The notes under the pieces: model-generated | Databases searched by the model: none | Told to the model about the DNA's origin: nothing | What the model saw: the letters and a program-made list of their open reading frames with translations, nothing else | Position numbers and translations under genes: made by a program | Assembly: GCA_051651645.1 (NCBI GenBank) | Contig: JBOFSR010000062.1 | Location: forward strand, 1-11,974 | DNA: 11,974 nucleotides | Reading direction: 5' to 3' | From: JBOFSR01 sp051651645 | GTDB lineage: Bacteria > Spirochaetota > Spirochaetia > Treponematales > Treponemataceae | In this document: piece by piece, positions 1-6,675 of the stretch | Numbering within the stretch: the first letter of the stretch is position 1 | How the letters are laid out: the number at the start of each line of letters is the position of its first letter

Positions 1-969
1 ATTATTAAAATTCCCGTTCCCTGTGAGGAAGCATGCCCTGTTGATGCGATCACAAAAGACGAGCATGGAAAAGAGCAAATTGACTACCAAAAATGTATTT
101 TTTGCGGCAACTGTATGAGAGAATGTCCTTTTGGTGCAATGATGGATAAAAGCCAGCTAGTCGATGTTATACGCCACATTATGGAAGGAAAAAAAGTTGT
201 CGCAATGTACGCCCCCGCTATTGCATCGCAATTTCGCTCAGCCCACGGACAGCTTGAGGCGGCCTTGCAAAAATCAGGATTTCAGCACGTTTTTGAAGTT
301 GCCCTCGGTGCCGATATTACTGCAGATAAAGAAGCTCACGAGTTTGAGCACAGAATGGCTCACGGACAAAAACTGATGACAACATCATGCTGCCCAGCGT
401 ATGTGCGGGCAATTCGCATTCATGCAAAAGAATTAAATCCTTGCGTGTCAGATACAAGAAGCCCAATGCACTATACCGCAGAGCTCGTCAAAAAAGAGCA
501 TCCAGAATGCATTTCGGTTTTTATTGGCCCCTGTCTTGCAAAACGAAAAGAAGGCATGGAGGATGACTATGTAGACTACGTTCTTTCTGCAGAAGAGGTA
601 GCGGCCTTATTTATAGCACAAGAAATTACCGTTACACAAGAAAATAACATGCCAACAAAAGTATCGCCAAGTGCAAGCGGAAGAAACTTTGCAAGTTCAG
701 GTGGCGTCGCACAGGCCGTTCGTCTTCGCCTAAAAAATCCAGAAAAACTAAAACTTGCCGTCATTGATGGACTTGATAAAGCAGGAATGAAGCAGCTTTG
801 TGATTATGGCAAAACTCTTGCAAGCGAAAATTCCGTACCTGAAAACTTTCCAAATCTTGTTGAAGTTATGGCGTGTAAAGGCGGCTGTATTGCAGGACCT
901 TCTGTTATCGAAAATCAAAAAATAGCAGAGACGCAACTAAAAAAATACGTCGAAGCAGCTAGTAAATAA
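1..969 (+). CDS. [FeFe] hydrogenase, monomeric group B-like, 5' end cut by window edge
   Basis: This is an iron-only hydrogenase, which reversibly converts protons and electrons to H2, usually with ferredoxin as partner in the cytoplasm. The frame is open from base 1, so the first ATG (115) is internal. It falls inside a ferredoxin motif and is not a start. In the visible 322 residues, Cys8 and Cys12 look like the end of one [4Fe-4S] motif, and Cys32, Cys35, Cys38 and Cys42 form a complete second one. The three H-cluster motifs follow: TSCCPAY (about 128-134), FIGPCLAKRKE (about 174-184) and MACKGGCIAGP (about 290-300). All expected H-cluster cysteines are present. TSCCPAY and the GP after the last motif (instead of GG) fit, from memory, the group B monomeric hydrogenases rather than the well-studied group A enzymes. 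More than 100 N-terminal residues are probably missing. The gene ends at TAA 967-969, and thrC follows 119 bases later on the same strand. Group B enzymes are poorly characterised, so catalytic H2 production versus sensing cannot be decided here. Confidence 0.93.
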   Translation: MIKIPVPCEEACPVDAITKDEHGKEQIDYQKCIFCGNCMRECPFGAMMDKSQLVDVIRHIMEGKKVVAMYAPAIASQFRSAHGQLEAALQKSGFQHVFEVALGADITADKEAHEFEHRMAHGQKLMTTSCCPAYVRAIRIHAKELNPCVSDTRSPMHYTAELVKKEHPECISVFIGPCLAKRKEGMEDDYVDYVLSAEEVAALFIAQEITVTQENNMPTKVSPSASGRNFASSGGVAQAVRLRLKNPEKLKLAVIDGLDKAGMKQLCDYGKTLASENSVPENFPNLVEVMACKGGCIAGPSVIENQKIAETQLKKYVEAASK

Positions 970-1010
970 ATTTTGTTTTTAGGAGTATTTCTACTTGACA
1001 CATTTTAATA

Positions 1011-1039
1011 GTAGTAATAGCACTACCTCTTGTTTTTTT
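1011..1039 (+). terminator. weak possible terminator after the hydrogenase
   Basis: GTAGT (1011-1015) and ACTAC (1022-1026) can form a five-base-pair stem with a six-base loop. A run of seven T follows at 1033-1039. The stem is short and six bases separate it from the T run, so this is a poor match to a classical intrinsic terminator. It is the only candidate between the hydrogenase and thrC. Confidence 0.22.
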
Positions 1040-1058
1040 CTTTAATTTATTATAAAAT
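1030..1058 (+). promoter_or_regulatory. thrC: possible sigma-70 promoter for thrC
   Basis: A -35-like TTGTTT (1030-1035) lies 17 bases before a -10-like TAAAAT (1053-1058, five of six consensus bases). This predicts a transcript start near 1065 and a leader of about 24 bases before thrC. The -35 match is only three of six. A better -35 hexamer, TTGACA at 995-1000, has no good -10 at normal spacing. The region is very AT-rich, so chance matches are likely. Confidence 0.32.
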
Positions 1059-1088
1059 AAGGAAATTTAAATAGTTTTTGAGAGGACA

Positions 1089-2504
1089 ATGATTTATCGA
1101 GATACAAGAGATGACTCAGTTCAAGTGTCATTTAAAACAGCTGTTTTAGAAGGAATGAATTCCGAAACAGGCGGACTTTATATTCCCTCATTTATACCAA
1201 AACTTAGCCCTCAGTTTTTAACAAAATATCCGTCTCACTCGTTTAGAGAGATTGCCTATGAAATGGCAAAAAAAATCATAGAGGACGAGATTCCAAACCC
1301 CGATTTACTATCAATTATAATTGACTCTTTTCCGTTTAATGCACAGATAGCTCCTTTAGACACAACAACGTATATACTAGAACTCTTTCATGGCCCGACC
1401 TGTGCCTTCAAAGATTTCGGAGCCAGATTTATGGCTCGCTGCATGGCATATTTTAACAAAAATGAAAATAAAAAAATCCATATTTTAGTGGCAACCTCTG
1501 GCGATACTGGCAGTGCTGTTGGAAGTGCCTTTCACAACATGCAGGGAATTGATGTTACAATTTTATATCCAAAAGGAAAAATTAGCCACTTACAAGAAAA
1601 GCAACTTTCTACATTTACAGGTAATATTCACGCCTTAGCAATTGATGGCACTTTTGATGACTGTCAAAGATTAGTAAAACAGGCTTTTACCGACAAAATG
1701 CTTCGAAGTAAAATAAAGCTTTCTTCCGCAAATTCAATTAATATTGCACGACTAATTCCGCAAAGCTTTTACTACATGTATGCATCTTTGATTGTTTTTC
1801 ATCGCTCATCGCTTGATAGCAATATAGAAAATCCGCTAATTTTGATGACAGTGCCTTCTGGAAATTTTGGAAACCTAACCTCTGGACTAATGGCCTACGA
1901 AATGGGAGCACCTATTTCGGGTTTTATTGCCGCCACTAATTCTAATCACACCATTCCTGATTGGCTTGCAACGGGACAATACAAACCCCGTGCATCAGTC
2001 TCCACACTTTCAAATGCAATGGATGTAGGGGATCCTAGTAACTTTGAGCGCTTGCAATACATGTATAGTCATGAAAAATTGAAAAAACTACTAGCAACAT
2101 ACTGGGCGAATGATGAAATGACCATCAATGCAATAAGAAATTGCCATACTCGTACCGGCTATATTATTGATCCTCATGGAGCTGTGGGCTGGCAAGCGTG
2201 GAATGATATACGAAAAAATGCAATGACGACCTTGCTACAAGGCGAAAAAACAAATTTTAATGAACCTGGGCTTACGCCAAGCATTCCTGTTTGGGCCGAA
2301 TGCATTAAAGAAAAAAAAGCTGTAAATATTATCTTAGAAACTGCTCATCCTGCAAAATTTGGAGCAACAGTAAAGGAAGCAATTGGGCGAGACCCCGTTG
2401 TTCCAGATAGAATGCGAAAAGTTCTTTTAATGCCAGATAAGTCTATTTCAATGAGTGCAAACTATGATGACTTAAAACAATGGCTATTAGATAATTTTTC
2501 ATAA
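1089..2504 (+). CDS. thrC: threonine synthase
   Basis: Threonine synthase converts O-phospho-L-homoserine and water to L-threonine and phosphate. It is the last step of threonine synthesis, in the cytoplasm, and uses pyridoxal phosphate (PLP). At 471 residues it is full length for the longer (E. coli/yeast-like) form. The N-terminus (SFKTAVLEGM, then GGLYIP) matches the family's usual start. HGPTCAFKDFGARF (101-114) holds the PLP-binding lysine, Lys108. ATSGDTGSAVGSAF (135-148), SANSINIARLIPQ (213-225) and PSGNFGN (256-262) are the standard cofactor and substrate loops. The ATG at 1089 follows GAGAGG at a short spacing of three bases; the conserved N-terminus still supports this start. The gene is upstream of no other + strand gene and converges on the HD-GYP gene. 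No hom or thrB is adjacent, so it is not in a classical thr operon. A tiny Thr/Ser-containing reading frame in the leader is described under findings. Confidence 0.97.
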   Translation: MIYRDTRDDSVQVSFKTAVLEGMNSETGGLYIPSFIPKLSPQFLTKYPSHSFREIAYEMAKKIIEDEIPNPDLLSIIIDSFPFNAQIAPLDTTTYILELFHGPTCAFKDFGARFMARCMAYFNKNENKKIHILVATSGDTGSAVGSAFHNMQGIDVTILYPKGKISHLQEKQLSTFTGNIHALAIDGTFDDCQRLVKQAFTDKMLRSKIKLSSANSINIARLIPQSFYYMYASLIVFHRSSLDSNIENPLILMTVPSGNFGNLTSGLMAYEMGAPISGFIAATNSNHTIPDWLATGQYKPRASVSTLSNAMDVGDPSNFERLQYMYSHEKLKKLLATYWANDEMTINAIRNCHTRTGYIIDPHGAVGWQAWNDIRKNAMTTLLQGEKTNFNEPGLTPSIPVWAECIKEKKAVNIILETAHPAKFGATVKEAIGRDPVVPDRMRKVLLMPDKSISMSANYDDLKQWLLDNFS

Positions 2505-2576
2505 GAGCTAATCTCGATTAAAATACATTAACAAAAATTAACTCGTTTATCACTCAAAGTGAAAATTTATAAAGCA

Positions 2577-2625
2577 CATAGTTTTTTTGAGTATTTAGAA
2601 TTTAAACAATATTCAAAAAACTATG
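2577..2625. repeat. AT-rich inverted repeat between convergent genes, possible bidirectional terminator
   Basis: The left arm at 2577-2595 and the right arm at 2608-2625 pair over about 18 positions, with one bulged T and one G-T wobble, around a 12-base loop. Each arm begins with CATAG or its complement, followed by a T or A run. It sits between the stop of thrC (+) and the stop of the HD-GYP gene (-), where a shared terminator is expected. The T run lies inside the stem rather than after it, so it is not a textbook intrinsic terminator in either direction. No gene is visible in the 138-base spacer (2505-2642). A smaller hairpin, TCACT/AGTGA (2550-2562), lies upstream. Confidence 0.5.
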
Positions 2626-2642
2626 ATAAAGTAAAATCTCTA

Positions 2643-4175
2643 TTATTTATATTCTGAAATTTTTTCAATTATCTCACGATTATTTTCAAGAATATCAATA
2701 AAACAATCTATTACAGCAGTATCAAACTGCTCATCACGCACTCGCTCTATTCTTTCAAGAGCTTCCTCAAAAGTAATTTTTTTATGATATTCACGATTTG
2801 ATGTCATTGCGTCAAAAGCATCTGCAAGAGCCATAATTTTTGCTCCAAGAGGAATTTCACTTCCTTTAAGCCCCCGTGGATAACCTCTTCCATTTACGTA
2901 CTCATGATGACACTCAACTATCGGAATAACTTCCTTAAAGATTGAAATTCCAGAAAGAATTTCACCACCCCGAGTTGGATGAATTTTTATCTTTTCATAT
3001 TCATCATCGGTCAAGCGAGATGGCTTCAAAAGGATTTCATCGCTTACAGCAATTTTTCCAATATCATGGAAAATTCCCCCTACTCGCACATTCTCAATCT
3101 CATCTTCTGATAAATCCATTTTCTTTGCAATTTCGACGGCATAACACGCAACTCGCTCAGAATGGCCACAGGTATACCTGTCTTTAGCATCAACAGCTAA
3201 CCGCAAAGCTTCAATTACCTCAAGATAACTTTTATTCAAGGCATCGTTTGTTCTCATCAACTCTTCAGATTGTCGATCCAAAATTCCATGTAACATAGCA
3301 TTATTAATAACTGATGACGCTTGTCGAGTAAATATTTTCAAAACATTAAAAACATTATACTCCATATCTTTTATTTCAACAAAAATAATTCCTATAACAT
3401 TGCAATTAAAACCGATTAATGGAAAAACTACACCATCCTCAAGTATAACAATTTCTAAAGTACTTTTTGCTTCAACAATTTTTTTCTTTAATTCAAGAGA
3501 AATTATTTTATAAAATTCCTTTTGAGAAATATTATATTTTCCCGCACCGCGATAAATAAGATCGCTGTCCTTTGTTCCGTGTAAAAAGGAAACCTGAATA
3601 AATCCGTCCGTAGCATCAGAAAGCTCTAATAAATGATTTAACGCGATTTCAATAAGATTTTCAGGGCGCTGAAACTGATACAAAAGAGAAAACTTATCTA
3701 TAAAGCCATCAATTGTTTTTCGTATGTTATCAACTTTTTCTGTAAGCTTAATATTTTTACTAAGGCTATCAATCAACGAAAGAAATGTCCATAAATCAGA
3801 AGACTTATTATAAAACGCATGAATAAAGGTTGATTCAAGCTCAGTTGTTGCCGCCGTATCCGCTATATCATCTTGCAGCAAGATAACTATTTGTCCAACA
3901 TATACATCTTTAACGCGAACAATAAAATCCTCAGTGGTAAAGCCTTCTAAATCCGCCGAGAAAATAAGCATATCATGTGTTTTGGTTTGTAAGGCTTCTA
4001 ATGCATAAAGTGGGTCAATAGTGCCTACTGCATCATAACCAAATTCACATAAAAAATTACAATAGTCTTGAACACTCTCAACATTATTGTCTAATAAAAA
4101 AATACGGGTATTTTTTTTATTATGTATACGCTGTTGCATAAGCACATTTTCAAGAATTTCTTTGCTTTCATCCAT
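2643..4175 (-). CDS. HD-GYP domain protein with degenerate receiver and GAF-like domains (predicted c-di-GMP phosphodiesterase)
   Basis: This cytoplasmic signalling protein has 510 residues and no membrane segments. Residues about 22-140 resemble a response-regulator receiver, 165-290 a GAF-like sensor, and 295-320 a helical linker. Residues 320-500 are an HD-GYP domain, a family that hydrolyses cyclic di-GMP to pGpG or GMP. The HD-GYP domain looks intact: GHSERV (337-342), HDIGK (370-374), HHE (423-425), GRGYPRGLKG (429-438) and IPLGAKI. The receiver does not. The acidic pair after strand 1 is Asp29-Asn30, and the phospho-acceptor position aligns with Ser73 (LIFSADLEG). The conserved strand-5 lysine survives as Lys124, but the following Pro is Ser. 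I infer that the receiver is not phosphorylated in the usual way and that input may come through the GAF-like region. The ATG at 4175 has GAGGTG upstream at good spacing. The gene has its own promoter and is probably not part of the amino-acid importer operon upstream. Confidence 0.92.
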   Translation of the reverse strand: MDESKEILENVLMQQRIHNKKNTRIFLLDNNVESVQDYCNFLCEFGYDAVGTIDPLYALEALQTKTHDMLIFSADLEGFTTEDFIVRVKDVYVGQIVILLQDDIADTAATTELESTFIHAFYNKSSDLWTFLSLIDSLSKNIKLTEKVDNIRKTIDGFIDKFSLLYQFQRPENLIEIALNHLLELSDATDGFIQVSFLHGTKDSDLIYRGAGKYNISQKEFYKIISLELKKKIVEAKSTLEIVILEDGVVFPLIGFNCNVIGIIFVEIKDMEYNVFNVLKIFTRQASSVINNAMLHGILDRQSEELMRTNDALNKSYLEVIEALRLAVDAKDRYTCGHSERVACYAVEIAKKMDLSEDEIENVRVGGIFHDIGKIAVSDEILLKPSRLTDDEYEKIKIHPTRGGEILSGISIFKEVIPIVECHHEYVNGRGYPRGLKGSEIPLGAKIMALADAFDAMTSNREYHKKITFEEALERIERVRDEQFDTAVIDCFIDILENNREIIEKISEYK

Positions 4176-4212
4176 AGGACTACACCTCTGCTATTACCTT
4201 TAAGTCGTAAAA

Positions 4213-4241
4213 ACTATACCATATTTTTAAGCAAAAATCAA
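4213..4241 (-). promoter_or_regulatory. sigma-70 promoter for the HD-GYP gene
   Basis: Read on the - strand, TTGATT (4241-4236) lies exactly 17 bases before TATAGT (4218-4213). A TG one base upstream of the -10 makes an extended -10 element. Both hexamers score well (four and five of six bases). The predicted transcript starts near 4206, giving a leader of about 30 bases before the ATG at 4175. This is the best promoter in the window. Confidence 0.7.
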
Positions 4242-4242
4242 T

Positions 4243-4284
4243 AAAAAAAAACATTTTTAATTAAATCTCCGTAAAAAAGTTTTT
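4243..4284 (-). terminator. possible weak terminator after the amino-acid ABC ATPase
   Basis: On the - strand, AAAAAC then TTTTT (4284-4274) can pair with AAAAA then GTTTTT (4258-4247), with one unpaired base between the two blocks. The 3' arm runs straight into further T residues (4246-4243). The stem contains a single G-C pair and overlaps the last codons of the ATPase gene. It is a plausible but thermodynamically weak end point for the importer operon, just upstream of the HD-GYP promoter. Confidence 0.3.
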
Positions 4285-5012
4285 GTTCTCTCATTTTGCG
4301 GATTATTTATCACATCAGTTGCTATACCCTGCTCAACAATAACACCCTCATCCATAAAAATAACCCTATCAGCAAGTTCTCGAGCAAAAGCCATCTCATG
4401 GGTTACCACAACCATTGTCATTTTTTCATTTGCAAGGGATCGAATCACTTTAAGGATTTCACCTGTCAACTCTGGATCCAAAGCAGAAGTTGGCTCATCA
4501 AAAAATAAAATTTCAGGATTTAAAGCCAAAGCACGAGCGATTGAAACACGTTGCTGCTGCCCACCAGAAAGCTCAAAAGGATAAGAATGAGCTTTTTCAC
4601 GCAAACCCATTTTATCAAGCAATTGCAAAGCTGTACTTTCTGCATCCTGATTATTTTTATTCAAAACTATTTTTTGAGCCTCAACAATATTACGCAAAAC
4701 GGAAAAGTGTGGAAACAAATTAAAATTTTGAAACACCAAACCAACTTTTAAGCCAATTTTCCTTTGATTGTTTTTATCAGTATACAGAGTTTTGCCATTA
4801 ACGGTAGATACAAGCTTTTGTCCACAAATCGATATTGAGCCAGAAGTAACAGTTTCAAGCTGTGTTATGCATCGCAATAATGTTGATTTTCCCGAACCAG
4901 AAGGGCCAATAATTCCTAAAACTTCACCCTTATTGACAGAAAAAGAAATTTTTTTAATAACATTAAGATTTCCAAATTTTTTTTCTAAGTTTTCAACATT
5001 AATAATTTGCAT
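4257..5012 (-). CDS. polar amino-acid ABC transporter, ATP-binding protein
   Basis: This is the ATPase subunit of an amino-acid importer of the GlnQ/HisP/ArtP family. It acts as a dimer on the cytoplasmic face of the permease. With the ATG at 5012 it has 251 residues, normal for the family. All nucleotide-binding motifs are intact: Walker A GPSGSGKST (36-44), Q-loop Gln95 (QNFNLFPH), signature LSGGQQQR (148-155), Walker B ILFFDEP (168-174) with the D-loop SALD, and switch His205 (VVTHEM). The frame is open further upstream to a TTG at 5060. That longer start would overlap the permease gene by 29 bases and add an N-terminus that the family lacks. I prefer MQIINVENL at 5012, which starts 19 bases after the permease stop and has a weak GGGA four bases upstream. 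It is the last gene of the three-gene importer operon. Confidence 0.95.
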   Translation of the reverse strand: MQIINVENLEKKFGNLNVIKKISFSVNKGEVLGIIGPSGSGKSTLLRCITQLETVTSGSISICGQKLVSTVNGKTLYTDKNNQRKIGLKVGLVFQNFNLFPHFSVLRNIVEAQKIVLNKNNQDAESTALQLLDKMGLREKAHSYPFELSGGQQQRVSIARALALNPEILFFDEPTSALDPELTGEILKVIRSLANEKMTMVVVTHEMAFARELADRVIFMDEGVIVEQGIATDVINNPQNERTKTFLRRFN

Positions 5013-5031
5013 ACAGTCCCATAAAATCCAT

Positions 5032-5670
5032 TTATCTATAATAATTAAGGCGTTTTTCAATGCGAGTAAAAATCGCAGTTACGATCCAATTCATGCAAAA
5101 ATAAAAAATTCCTGCAATTATAATTGGCGTTGTTGAAAACTGTCGACTTGCCGCATTTTGTGCAATGCGAAAAAGTTCTTGAACACCAATAACCTGCGTC
5201 AAAGCGGTGTCTTTTACCAGTGTTATAAATTCATTGCTAAGAGCTGGAAGAATATTTTTTATTACTTGCGGTAAAATAATTTTAAAAAAAGTTTGCGATT
5301 TAGTAAAACCTAAAACTTTTGCCGCCTCATATTGTCCTTTTGGGATTGCCTGAATTCCACCGCGATAAATTTCTGCAAAATAGGCAGCATAATTAATTGA
5401 CAGGGCAATAATTGCTGCAGTAAATCGATCGTAGTTAAGAAATTGAAAAAGATGCCCTGGGGCAAAATATACAAAAATTAATTGTAAAATCAGTGGCGTT
5501 CCACGAATGATAAGAAGTAAGAATTTAGCAGGTTTATTGAGAAAGTAATGTTTTGACATGCGGGCGTTGCAGAGCAACAAGCCCAAAGGTAGTGAAAAAA
5601 AGCACGTCAAACAAAAGATTTTGACAGATACCCACGCACCTTCTAACATCAATAAAATCAACGTCTCCAT
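5032..5670 (-). CDS. polar amino-acid ABC transporter, permease
   Basis: This is the membrane subunit of the amino-acid importer (HisM/GlnP type). It has 212 residues, a usual length. Hydrophobic segments lie at about 12-34, 50-70, 83-100, 138-160 and 182-202. RGTPLILQL (56-64) is the family's conserved entry to the permease domain. The cytoplasmic EAA loop that docks on the ATPase runs from about 112 to 135 (GQYEAAKVLGFT, ending IILPQ). The ATG at 5670 is chosen because AAGGGAG lies five bases upstream. A TTG at 5688 is in frame but precedes that binding site. The EAA loop and tight spacing to the neighbouring ATPase (19 bases) and binding protein (53 bases) support a three-part importer. 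The amino-acid specificity cannot be read from this subunit. Confidence 0.94.
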   Translation of the reverse strand: METLILLMLEGAWVSVKIFCLTCFFSLPLGLLLCNARMSKHYFLNKPAKFLLLIIRGTPLILQLIFVYFAPGHLFQFLNYDRFTAAIIALSINYAAYFAEIYRGGIQAIPKGQYEAAKVLGFTKSQTFFKIILPQVIKNILPALSNEFITLVKDTALTQVIGVQELFRIAQNAASRQFSTTPIIIAGIFYFCMNWIVTAIFTRIEKRLNYYR

Positions 5671-5675
5671 CAAAA

Positions 5676-5682
5676 CTCCCTT
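5676..5682 (-). promoter_or_regulatory. ribosome binding site fixing the amino-acid permease start
   Basis: AAGGGAG on the - strand lies five bases before the ATG at 5670. It therefore favours that start over the in-frame TTG at 5688, which lies upstream of the site. Confidence 0.8.
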
Positions 5683-5723
5683 ATACAATTCATCTGCTAC
5701 AAATTAATTGCATCAACAAATAA

Positions 5724-6530
5724 TTACCTGATTGTTGATATATTTTTTTCAAACCACTTGGTTGAAATCTTTTCAATAGTGCCATCTGCAGCCATTGCTT
5801 GAAGAGTTTGTTGTACCGCATCACGCAGTTCCTCATCCTTTTTTCTAAATCCAATGCCAAAGGCTTCTGAGCTCAAAGAACCTTCAAGAATAATAAAATC
5901 CTTTTTGGCTTGCTTAATATTGTACCGAGCAACAACTTCGTCAATCAAAATAGCATCAACGCCGTTTCGATCTAAATCCATAAAAGCGGTCAAATAATCC
6001 TTAAACTCAACAACTTCTTTTAGACTTTTTTTAAACTGAGGCTTTGTTTCAAGTGCATCAGAAGAGCTAGAGCCCGCTTGCAATGCAAGGCGTTTTCCTT
6101 TTAGATCCTCAAGCGTTTTATACGGAGAACCATTTTTTACAAGAATGACTTGTGCATTATTTAAATACGGAATTGTATAATTTATTACTTTTTTTCGCTC
6201 ATCGGTGATTGTAAAACCATTCCAAATACAATCAATTTTTTTTGTATTGAGCTCCTGCTCTTTTGCAGCCCAATCAATTGGTTGAAGCTTCAATGTAAGC
6301 CCAAGCCGTTTCGTAACTTCGACAGCAAGATCTATATCATAGCCAACAATTTCATTCGCTGCGTTACGAAAACCAAGCGGAGGAAAAGAATCATCCAAAC
6401 CAAGCACAAAGACGCCTTTAGCCTTAATTTCTGCAAGAGAATTGTCCTCGTTATCACTTACGCCAAACGCAAACAGTGCCGTTGTGAGCAAAAAGTATAT
6501 TACGGTAAAAATGGTAAATCTAATTTTCAT
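5724..6530 (-). CDS. polar amino-acid ABC transporter, periplasmic substrate-binding protein
   Basis: This is a type II periplasmic receptor (SBP_bac_3 family) that captures an amino acid for the permease encoded next. From the ATG at 6530 it has 268 residues. The N-terminus (MKIRFTIFTVIYFLLTTALFAFG) is a signal peptide with no lipobox cysteine, so the protein is probably cleaved by signal peptidase I and soluble in the periplasm. The mature part starts LAEIKAKGVFVLGLDDSFPP. It contains GYDIDLA and TITDERKK, where the Arg usually binds the ligand carboxylate. AILIDE supplies an acidic residue that usually binds the amino group. These support an alpha-amino-acid ligand without naming it. GGAGG five bases before the ATG fixes the start; the TTG at 6542 that would add four residues overlaps that site. 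It is the first gene of the importer operon and lies 145 bases after the GH4 gene, from which an inverted repeat with a T run separates it. Confidence 0.94.
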   Translation of the reverse strand: MKIRFTIFTVIYFLLTTALFAFGVSDNEDNSLAEIKAKGVFVLGLDDSFPPLGFRNAANEIVGYDIDLAVEVTKRLGLTLKLQPIDWAAKEQELNTKKIDCIWNGFTITDERKKVINYTIPYLNNAQVILVKNGSPYKTLEDLKGKRLALQAGSSSSDALETKPQFKKSLKEVVEFKDYLTAFMDLDRNGVDAILIDEVVARYNIKQAKKDFIILEGSLSSEAFGIGFRKKDEELRDAVQQTLQAMAADGTIEKISTKWFEKNISTIR

Positions 6531-6535
6531 GATCG

Positions 6536-6540
6536 CCTCC
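6536..6540 (-). promoter_or_regulatory. ribosome binding site fixing the amino-acid receptor start
   Basis: GGAGG on the - strand lies five bases before the ATG at 6530. It overlaps the competing TTG codon (6542-6540), so initiation at that TTG is unlikely. Confidence 0.85.
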
Positions 6541-6554
6541 AAAACTGATTTTCT

Positions 6555-6583
6555 ATTTTACATAAAAAAAAATAAAACGTAAA
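6555..6583 (-). promoter_or_regulatory. possible promoter for the amino-acid importer operon
   Basis: On the - strand, TTTACG (6583-6578, four of six consensus bases) lies 17 bases before TAAAAT (6560-6555, five of six). The predicted transcript would start near 6548, with a leader of under 20 bases that still includes the GGAGG site. The -35 overlaps the 3' arm of the inverted repeat described next. AT-richness makes this tentative. Confidence 0.33.
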
Positions 6584-6640
6584 GTCTTATAAATGTAAAA
6601 AAGTAATTATCTTTCACATTTACCACAACTCTACGTTTTA
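6564..6640 (-). terminator. nested inverted repeat with T9 run, probable terminator of the sugar operon
   Basis: On the - strand, the outer arms TAAAACGTA (6640-6632) and TACGTTTTA (6581-6573) are perfect nine-base complements. Nine T residues (6572-6564) follow the 3' arm directly. Inside them, TAAATGT plus AAAG pairs with CTTT plus ACATTTA around a short internal loop. The layout is that of a Rho-independent terminator, placed 35 bases after the GH4 stop, although the stem is AT-rich and its two parts are separated by unpaired segments. It would uncouple the sugar operon from the amino-acid importer. Confidence 0.45.
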
Positions 6641-6644
6641 CGTA
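6632..6644. repeat. short perfect palindrome, TACGT-3-ACGTA
   Basis: TACGT (6632-6636) and ACGTA (6640-6644) are perfect inverted halves with a three-base spacer. A third ACGTA at 6577-6581 overlaps the proposed -35 of the amino-acid importer. The element could be an operator, or a small RNA hairpin that competes with the terminator stem because they share bases. No regulator gene is visible nearby. Confidence 0.4.
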
Positions 6645-6675
6645 ACAATTTTAGCACTATTTTATCAATACAAAA

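Noticed and set aside
115..969. ATG at 115 as the hydrogenase start
   Set aside because: It lies between ferredoxin cysteines (after Cys38 and before Cys42 of the visible frame), and the frame is open to base 1. It is internal to a gene cut by the window edge.
995..1023. TTGACA at 995 as the -35 of a thrC promoter
   Set aside because: The hexamer is perfect, but no acceptable -10 lies 15-19 bases downstream. The candidate at 1030-1058 fits better overall.
5013..5060. Longer ATPase start at TTG 5060
   Set aside because: It would overlap the permease gene, no ribosome binding site is visible, and the extra 16 residues have no counterpart in the family.
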